Part shown: positions 33,380 to 39,000 of the stretch, one piece after another
Layout of the letters: the number at the start of each line of letters is the position of its first letter
How positions within the stretch are numbered: position 1 is the first letter of the stretch
Source of the DNA: Flavobacterium sp.
GTDB lineage: Bacteria; Bacteroidota; Bacteroidia; Flavobacteriales; Flavobacteriaceae
DNA length: 39,000 nt
NCBI RefSeq assembly: GCF_029945805.1
Contig: NZ_JAQSDH010000021.1
Span: 1 to 39,000, forward strand
Direction of reading: 5' to 3'
Program-made: the position numbers and the translations under genes
Notes under the pieces: generated by a model
Told to the model about the DNA's origin: nothing
What the model saw: only the letters and a program-made list of their open reading frames with translations
The model's database searches: none

Positions 33380-33808
33380 TTAAGGTTTCTTTTGAAGCAC
33401 CAAAACCCTTGTCACGGCTGTTGTTCCATCGGTCGAGGGAACGTAATATTTCAACGTTGTACTGGTAAGTTCTTTGATTGTGGCATTAACCACTTCACCA
33501 CCGTCATTAACCGATATAGTATTTCCGCTTCTTGTATACGTGCCATCGTTGTAAGTGTTCAATTCACAGTTAGCATCATATTCGTTATGAAGTAATTGGT
33601 TATTCGATGTGAACTCTAAAAAATCCTTCCCACAACTTCCATTGAAATGATCGTAAGGCATTAAATTTTCATTGTCGCCCACTTTTATACCTTCTTGTAA
33701 ATATTCCCATTTTCCCACAATACTTGCCGAATTACTATCACTATCGCTAGAACAAGAAGTCAATAAAGTTACGCATACAATTGACGCGAAATAAAACAGT
33801 TTTTTCAT
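33380..33808 (-). CDS. Lipocalin-like lipoprotein
   Basis: 142 residues. Lipoprotein signal MKKLFYFASIVCVTLLTSC with lipobox LTSC, then an acidic stretch SSDSDSNS resembling a Flavobacteriia surface-export signal (inference). The domain starts SIVGKWEYLQEGI (the GKW/GxW lipocalin start) and continues with beta strands and repeated T/G-rich turns, matching the lipocalin-like domains common in Bacteroidetes lipoproteins. The ligand is unknown. Monocistronic: terminator downstream, about 80 bases to the next gene upstream. Confidence 0.82.
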   Translation of the reverse strand: MKKLFYFASIVCVTLLTSCSSDSDSNSASIVGKWEYLQEGIKVGDNENLMPYDHFNGSCGKDFLEFTSNNQLLHNEYDANCELNTYNDGTYTRSGNTISVNDGGEVVNATIKELTSTTLKYYVPSTDGTTAVTRVLVLQKKP

Positions 33809-33888
33809 AGTTTTTAATTTTTAGTGACTAAAAGTATAAAAAAATACTGATGGCAGTTAAATTTTAACAGTTACTAACCAGTACACCT

Positions 33889-34923
33889 TTAAGTTGCTTT
33901 GCCTACATATCTTTCGAGCTTTTGCCTGATAAGCTGTAATGGGGTTGCTATCGCATTAATATATTGATAATTTCCATCACGCTGATTGTTGATAGAAAGC
34001 TGTATCGGACAAGCTTCACTTTGAACAGCGTTTACTTTGAACTTATTCGTATCTGAATCATAGACCACATAAGGTGCGCCCGAAGAACCAAATCTAAAAT
34101 AACCTTTGATTAAATAACGCAATCCTTCCAAGTTGTAATTTCCGCCAATACGTTCTTGAAAAATAGAAAAATGTTCGGTAAAACCATCAATCTGCGCTTT
34201 GTTTAACAGCTTTCCGATTTCACTAGTTGGGGAACTTTGCAGACAATAATAATTTTCCTGGTTGTCATCCAAAAGTGAATAATCAACTTCAAGACTTGGC
34301 ATCGCATCAATCACATCGTTCGGCGTATTTATAATTTTATATAAAGCAATATCTTCACTATAAAACGCTTCAACTAATTCTACTTCAACCAAAAAAGTAT
34401 GCCGCTTAATCTGAGGCTCTTCAAAATAAGTTGTTGGATTAAAGTGTTGCGAAAGTGCTGGGTTGTTATAAAACAAATTGTCTTTGAATTGCACCACCAA
34501 ATGCGGTATTGAAATCTTATGATTCATTAAAGTTGTCCATCGGGTATCAAAATTAATTTGTTTCAACAGATTCATAATGTTTTGAAAGTCATTTGGATTG
34601 GTAATATTTGCATACCGTTTTTCCTTACCTAATTCTAAAGGATAGCAACTTTCAAAGAGTTGCCTTTGTTCTGAATTTAGATGCGGAAATATAGTGGTAA
34701 GATATAAGACATTATCAATTGATTTGAAAATATTGGCTTCTACTTTTAAATTATGTGCGACCGAAAGAATAAAACCATTTCCGATGTGAAAGGCGCAGAT
34801 GTTATTTTCAAAATGCCTTCTGTACGGTTCATCGCGGTTCTGAATCCACATGATGCGGAATAGAGGTGAAGTCTGTTCGTTTGTTAGTTCGAGTTGTTTA
34901 CTGAGTTTATCTTTTAGTGTCAT
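33889..34923 (-). CDS. Trypsin-like serine peptidase homologue, no signal peptide
   Basis: 344 residues. A chymotrypsin-fold triad can be placed: His57 in GNGFILSVAHNL, Asp191 in YSEDIALYKI and Ser281 in FRFGSSGAPYVVYD (a GxSGxP-like motif). The middle region (about 65-175) is an insert not seen in standard trypsins. There is no signal peptide or transmembrane segment, so the enzyme is probably cytoplasmic; relatives of this kind occur in defence or signalling contexts in other bacteria, but nothing beside it supports that here. Remote homology only; the triad is seen, activity is inferred. Confidence 0.65.
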   Translation of the reverse strand: MTLKDKLSKQLELTNEQTSPLFRIMWIQNRDEPYRRHFENNICAFHIGNGFILSVAHNLKVEANIFKSIDNVLYLTTIFPHLNSEQRQLFESCYPLELGKEKRYANITNPNDFQNIMNLLKQINFDTRWTTLMNHKISIPHLVVQFKDNLFYNNPALSQHFNPTTYFEEPQIKRHTFLVEVELVEAFYSEDIALYKIINTPNDVIDAMPSLEVDYSLLDDNQENYYCLQSSPTSEIGKLLNKAQIDGFTEHFSIFQERIGGNYNLEGLRYLIKGYFRFGSSGAPYVVYDSDTNKFKVNAVQSEACPIQLSINNQRDGNYQYINAIATPLQLIRQKLERYVGKAT

Positions 34924-35110
34924 TTCTTGAATGTTGATTAAAGTGCGAAGGCAAATTCAAATATAGGAATTTTATAGATTAACCCCGAATTCTTTCTTCA
35001 AGCCAAGTTTTTCAGATTCTAATCAGAATCTTATGGTAGCCAAAAAAACGTTATATCGTGTTTCTTTTATGATGCAGATTGTTGATTTGCTTATTGATAA
35101 ATATTATTAT

Positions 35111-35482
35111 TTATTTTTTTATGCTAATTCTTTCCACTGAAATTACAAGTAGTATTCCGAACGTATAGGCAATGAAGTCAATCCATTCAAAAGATGTTCC
35201 AATCACTATTCGAGCAATCTTTGAGTGCTCCAATCCTACTTTTTTTACAATATCAAAATATTGCAATGTTTCGATAACGAAAGCGAATAGCAAGACGGAA
35301 ATGGCGGTTTAAATATCTTTTACATCTATAAAAGCTTTAATAAAACAGTAGATTAAAATAACTACCAGAAAATCTCCAACATAAGGTCGCACAATTTTAT
35401 CGTGTAAATAAAGTGAGATCAACACTTCAATAAAAAAAATAAAAATAGCGAAAACGAAGTAAGTTTTGTTGAATTTGAACAT
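35111..35482 (-). pseudogene. DUF2809 membrane protein with an internal stop
   Basis: A single uninterrupted reading frame from ATG 35480-35482 to the stop at 35111, except for TAA at 35309-35311 (codon 58). Before it: MFKFNKTYFVFAIFIFFIEV ... FLVVILIYCFIKAFIDVKDI. After it: TAISVLLFAFVIETLQYFDI, IARIVIGTSFEWIDFIAYTFGILLVI. Together these make a 123-residue membrane protein resembling DUF2809 (YSxxE, IVxGTSFEWxD motif), of unknown function. A translation starting at the later TTG would give only the C-terminal 60 residues. One base change (for example CAA to TAA) would explain it; a sequencing error is possible. Confidence 0.85.
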
Positions 35483-35641
35483 AGATTAGAGGGTTGTTTT
35501 ATTATTCATGACAATTGGTAATTAAAATTTGTTTAATTAATTATTTATAACTAATAAAATTCTGTGCTTTACGATATAAAATTCGTTATTTCATAAGGTA
35601 AAACGCTAAACTAAAAAGCGTAAATATCAAGACCTTAAAAC

Positions 35642-35663
35642 ATCTCTTAAAAATCTCTTAAAA
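35642..35663. repeat. Tandem 11-base repeat in the leader region of the ccs gene
   Basis: ATCTCTTAAAA twice in succession, about 38 bases upstream of the -7 box of the ResB-CcsA gene. Perfect copies; significance unknown. Confidence 0.9.
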
Positions 35664-35700
35664 CCATCAGTAAAGGCGGTACAAATCTATTTATTTACCC

Positions 35701-35708
35701 TATTTTTG
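35701..35708 (+). promoter_or_regulatory. -7 box (TATTTTTG) for the ResB-CcsA gene
   Basis: Matches TAnnTTTG, 29 bases before the ATG at 35738. No good -33 TTG at the expected distance. Confidence 0.55.
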
Positions 35709-35737
35709 TCTCACTTTTTAAAATATTATTCCAACCC

Positions 35738-38700
35738 ATGGAAAAGAAATTATATTCTATTTTATTCTCTACACGATTAATGGCTCTTTTATTTATTGGT
35801 TTTGCAGTAGCCATGGCCTTCGGAACATTTATCGAGAGCAAATACAACACCGATACAGCAAGAATTTGGGTTTACAACGCCTGGTGGTTTGAAGCAATTA
35901 TGTTGTTTTTTATGATTAATTTCATAGGAAATATCAAAAGATATCAACTGTACAAAAGAGAAAAATGGATCACACTAGCGATGCATTTATCTTTTGTTTT
36001 AATTATAGCCGGAGCATTTATTACCAGATACATCAGTTATGAAGGAATGATGCCCATTCGTGAAGGTGCTGCTTCCAATCAATTTTATTCGGATAAAAAC
36101 TATTTGAATGTATTTGTTGACGGAATGTATGAAGGAAAAATGATGCGACGCGTATTTGAAAAACCATTATTACTTTCGACAGTAACTAACAATCATTTTT
36201 CTATTGATGATAAATTTGCAGAAGTACCTTTTGAAATTGAATACAAAGATTTCGCACTCGATGCAAAAGAAACGATTAAGGATGACGAGAAAGGTGATAT
36301 TTACCTAAAATTAGTTGAATCGGGTGGAGGAACACGTCACGAACACATGCTAAAAGCAGGTGAAATTCAAGACATTCACAACATTCTTTTTACTGTAAAT
36401 AAACCTACAAAAGGAGCGATTAATATTGATACAGAGGCGAATACAATTACAGCGCCATTTGATGGACAATTTATGCGAATGGCGGATAAGTTGGAAGGAA
36501 AAGTTACTAAGGATTCAGTTCAGCCGTTAATGTACCGTTCGTTATACAATGTTGGAGGATCTCAATTTGTAATTCCAGATCAGCCAAAAAAAGGATTCAA
36601 GACTTTTAAATCAAGTGGTGATTTTAAAGCAAAAAAGGGTGATGATGCGATCACTTTATTAATAAAAACGGGCGGTAAAGAAAAAGAAGTTACGCTTGTG
36701 GGCTCTAAAGGAAAACAAGGTGAACCCGTTGTAGTTAAAATGGGAGAACTTGAATTTACGTTGAGCTTTGGTAGTAAAGTATATACGCTTCCTTTTAGTT
36801 TAAAACTCAACGATTTCATTGCTAATAAATATCCCGGAACGGAGAAAAGTTATTCCTCTTACGAAAGTAAAGTTACGATTCAGGATACTACAGGAAACAA
36901 AGATGCTCGTATTTACATGAATCATATTCTAGACTATAGAGGATTCCGTTTTTTTCAGGCCTCATTTGATCCAGATGAAAAGGGAACGGTTCTTTCTGTA
37001 AGTCATGATTTTTGGGGAACGTGGATAACCTATGTAGGTTATTTTATTTTATTCTTTTGTATGATGGCACTATTATTTGTTAAAGGTTCTCGTTTTATGG
37101 ATTTAAAACAAAAATTGGACAATGTAAAGAGAAAGAAAGCCAAACTTACAGCATTGCTTATTTTGTTTATTTCTTTTAATGGTATGGCTCAAAATCATAG
37201 GAATGTGCCACCGATGCCCTCACAAAAACAGATCGATTCGATTCTTACCAAATATAAAGTTTCAGAAAAACACGCGGCGCAATTTGGTCGTTTGGTTATT
37301 CAGGACGAGGGTGGAAGGATGAAACCTATCAATACGTTTTCATCTGAATTATTGCGAAAAGTAAGTCATAACAATACTTATAATGGCATGAACTCAGATC
37401 AAGCTTTTATTTCGATGACCCAGTTTCCAACAGTTTGGTTTGAAACACCTCTAATTTATATCAAAGGCGGCAATGACAGTATTCGTAAGATTCTCGGTAT
37501 GGCTTCAGATGCTAAGTATGCTACTTTCCGTTCGTGTTTTGATGAAAAAGGAAATTATAAGTTATCGCCTTATTTAGAGGAAGCTTATAAAACGGCAAAT
37601 CCAAACAATTTTGAGAAAGATTTCGTTGAAACGGATAAGAAAGTCAATTTGTTGAATTCGGCTTTAAGCGGAAAGATATTGCGCATTTTCCCAATTCCGA
37701 ATGATCCCAACAATAAATGGCTTTCGTTTTTGGAAATGGAACACAAAACTGGAACAGCATTAGATTCAATCAAAAATGCTTTACCAGCTTACCTTGACGC
37801 TGCGCGAAGCGCTACCCAAACTAATGATTATACCATGGCCAATACCTATTTGGTTGGTATGGAAGATTACCAAAAGAAGTTTGGGAAAGCAGTTCGTCCA
37901 TCGGATAAAAAAATTAAGTTTGAGATTTTGTATAACAAGTATGATGTGCTTCAAAAATTACCATATTGGTATTTAATTGCAGGTGCTGTAATGTTCTTTT
38001 TTATCATCTTCGGTATTTTTAAAGAACGTAGATGGGTAAAATTCATAATTAATTTGGCGCATTTTAGTATCGGAATTCTATTTCTTTTGCATACTACAGC
38101 ATTAATTTTCCGATGGTATATTTCGGGACATGCACCTTGGAGTAATGCTTACGAAGCGATAGTTTATGTAGCTTGGTCCACCATGTTTTTTGGTTTAGCC
38201 TTTGCGTGGGAAAAAAGAAAACCTTCCTTTACGCTTACTTATTTTAGAGATGCTATTTTCGGAATATTCTACAAAAGTACTTCTAAATTAACGGTAGCTT
38301 CTTGTGCCTTTGTTTCAGCAATGATATTAGCGGCAGCTTACGCCAATTGGATTGATCCCGAAATCGCAAACTTACAACCTGTTTTGAATTCGTATTGGTT
38401 AATGATTCACGTTGCAGTAATTGTAGCGAGCTACGGTCCATTCGCCATCGGTATGATATTAGGTTTTGTTTCTTTATTGTTGATGGTATTAACAAATGAA
38501 AAGAACAAAACCAAAATGGAATTGAATATCAGAGAGATAACCATTATCAACGAAATGGCGCTGACCGTTGGTTTAGTAATGCTTACCATCGGAAACTTTT
38601 TAGGCGGACAATGGGCGAATGAAAGTTGGGGCAGATATTGGGGCTGGGATCCAAAAGAAACGTGGGCTTTGATTAGTATTATGGTCTATGCCTTTGTAAT

Positions 38701-38938
38701 TCATGCGCGATTTGTTCCGGCATTACGCAATAGATTCCTTTTCAACTTGTTGGCGATGTATGCTTTTGTATCCATTTTGTTTACTTATTACGGCGTGAAC
38801 TTCCACTTGGTGGGACTGCATTCGTATGCTAGCGGTGAAGCTAAATCGCTAGATTGGATTTGGTACTCGTTAGGAACAATTACTTTAATCGGAATTATAG
38901 CATATCCAAAGTACAGAAAATATTATAAGAAGAAATAA
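35738..38938 (+). CDS. ccsA: Fused ResB-CcsA cytochrome c biogenesis protein (System II)
   Basis: 1066 residues that join the ResB/CcsB and CcsA halves of the System II haem-attachment machine of the inner membrane and periplasm. The N-terminal ResB half (about 1-470) has several membrane helices and a large periplasmic domain. A hydrophobic segment with signal-like sequence (LTALLILFISFNGMAQNHRN) marks the join near residue 475. The CcsA half ends with the haem-handling WWD domain, WGRYWGWDPKETWALISIMVYAFVIHARF, and conserved histidines in HTTALIFRWYISGHAPWSNAYEA and LMIHVAVIVASYGPF. Apocytochrome c and haem are the substrates. Fused forms are typical of Bacteroidetes. Own promoter. No other cyt c genes in view. 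Confidence 0.93.
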   Translation: MEKKLYSILFSTRLMALLFIGFAVAMAFGTFIESKYNTDTARIWVYNAWWFEAIMLFFMINFIGNIKRYQLYKREKWITLAMHLSFVLIIAGAFITRYISYEGMMPIREGAASNQFYSDKNYLNVFVDGMYEGKMMRRVFEKPLLLSTVTNNHFSIDDKFAEVPFEIEYKDFALDAKETIKDDEKGDIYLKLVESGGGTRHEHMLKAGEIQDIHNILFTVNKPTKGAINIDTEANTITAPFDGQFMRMADKLEGKVTKDSVQPLMYRSLYNVGGSQFVIPDQPKKGFKTFKSSGDFKAKKGDDAITLLIKTGGKEKEVTLVGSKGKQGEPVVVKMGELEFTLSFGSKVYTLPFSLKLNDFIANKYPGTEKSYSSYESKVTIQDTTGNKDARIYMNHILDYRGFRFFQASFDPDEKGTVLSVSHDFWGTWITYVGYFILFFCMMALLFVKGSRFMDLKQKLDNVKRKKAKLTALLILFISFNGMAQNHRNVPPMPSQKQIDSILTKYKVSEKHAAQFGRLVIQDEGGRMKPINTFSSELLRKVSHNNTYNGMNSDQAFISMTQFPTVWFETPLIYIKGGNDSIRKILGMASDAKYATFRSCFDEKGNYKLSPYLEEAYKTANPNNFEKDFVETDKKVNLLNSALSGKILRIFPIPNDPNNKWLSFLEMEHKTGTALDSIKNALPAYLDAARSATQTNDYTMANTYLVGMEDYQKKFGKAVRPSDKKIKFEILYNKYDVLQKLPYWYLIAGAVMFFFIIFGIFKERRWVKFIINLAHFSIGILFLLHTTALIFRWYISGHAPWSNAYEAIVYVAWSTMFFGLAFAWEKRKPSFTLTYFRDAIFGIFYKSTSKLTVASCAFVSAMILAAAYANWIDPEIANLQPVLNSYWLMIHVAVIVASYGPFAIGMILGFVSLLLMVLTNEKNKTKMELNIREITIINEMALTVGLVMLTIGNFLGGQWANESWGRYWGWDPKETWALISIMVYAFVIHARFVPALRNRFLFNLLAMYAFVSILFTYYGVNFHLVGLHSYASGEAKSLDWIWYSLGTITLIGIIAYPKYRKYYKKK

Positions 38939-38972
38939 TTTAGCGCATTGTTGTCCGATAAAAGTAAATAAA

Positions 38973-38996
38973 AAGAAGCCAAATTAATGGCTTCTT
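38973..38996. terminator. Hairpin near the right edge
   Basis: AAGAAGCCA and TGGCTTCTT pair around a 6-base loop, 34 bases past the ResB-CcsA stop. The T-rich tail is on the minus strand, so it best fits a minus-strand gene beyond the window, but it may also end the ccsA transcript. Confidence 0.6.
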
Positions 38997-39000
38997 AAAA

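Noticed and set aside
35014..35031. Perfect 7-bp inverted repeat AGATTCT/AGAATCT
   Set aside because: Short, without a T tract on either strand and not next to a gene end; too weak to call a terminator or operator.
35033..35140. 35-codon open frame (MVAKKTLYRVSF...) on the plus strand
   Set aside because: No promoter box, no family resemblance, and its end overlaps the DUF2809 gene on the other strand. Chance in AT-rich DNA is likely.
35309..35311. Readthrough or selenocysteine at the DUF2809 stop
   Set aside because: The codon is TAA, not TGA, and no SECIS-like stem or selenocysteine genes are visible; a nonsense mutation is simpler.

Overview
The window looks like chromosomal DNA of a Flavobacteriaceae bacterium, most likely a Flavobacterium; species cannot be assigned. 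The reasons are AT-rich DNA, promoters of the Bacteroidetes type (-7 box TAnnTTTG, in two places with a -33 TTTG about 20 bases upstream), a protein with a type IX secretion (T9SS) type A sorting tail, a carboxypeptidase-regulatory-like/TonB receptor, bshA (bacillithiol synthesis), a fused ResB-CcsA cytochrome c biogenesis protein and a fused E1 alpha/beta 2-oxoacid dehydrogenase. There is no rRNA, tRNA, CRISPR array, prophage or complete insertion sequence.

Layout. 0-12.6 kb: fumC, a small membrane protein, a large TonB-type outer membrane receptor, an ArsC-like reductase, an overlapping CPBP protease/menE pair, an M1 peptidase, an RluA-type pseudouridine synthase, bshA overlapping a lipoprotein gene, and a small beta-barrel protein. 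12.6-20.6 kb: aroC, a dicarboxylate/amino acid symporter, a secreted T9SS cargo protein, an untracked 45-residue membrane protein, a DCC-family thiol oxidoreductase downstream of a MutS2-like gene that lacks the Smr nuclease domain, and ung. 20.6-25.8 kb: a minus-strand run of envelope and housekeeping genes (lipoprotein, beta-barrel, transglutaminase-like membrane protein, a periplasmic-binding-protein fold without signal peptide, GNAT, nucleoside phosphorylase, SUI1). 25.8-35.5 kb is looser: intact genes (2OG-Fe oxygenase, SulP transporter, CheY-like regulator, an HMA-AraC fusion, fused E1, lipocalin-like lipoprotein, cytoplasmic trypsin-like protein) are interspersed with four broken genes. 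35.7-38.9 kb: the ResB-CcsA fusion.

Two things stand out. First, a family of structured repeats (three full copies and one divergent copy) has conserved flanks (a GAGCTATTTCCCGC side and an ATCGGGGCTAA side) around an inner stem whose sequence differs in each copy but stays self-complementary. Every copy lies just upstream of a gene and in the same orientation as that gene (fumC, the symporter, GNAT, E1). This is the best candidate here for an undescribed element or RNA. Second, a GxxExxY (PD-(D/E)XK-like) gene with one frameshift is enclosed by an 18-base perfect inverted repeat, like a small mobile cassette.

The four broken genes are the GxxExxY gene (one extra base), a T9SS sorting-domain remnant, an archaemetzincin-like protease whose zinc motif reads QxFGH with a stop in place of the catalytic Glu, and a DUF2809 gene with one in-frame TAA. 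Several gene starts were moved downstream of the longest open frame on the basis of signal peptides or promoter positions; these are noted per entry.
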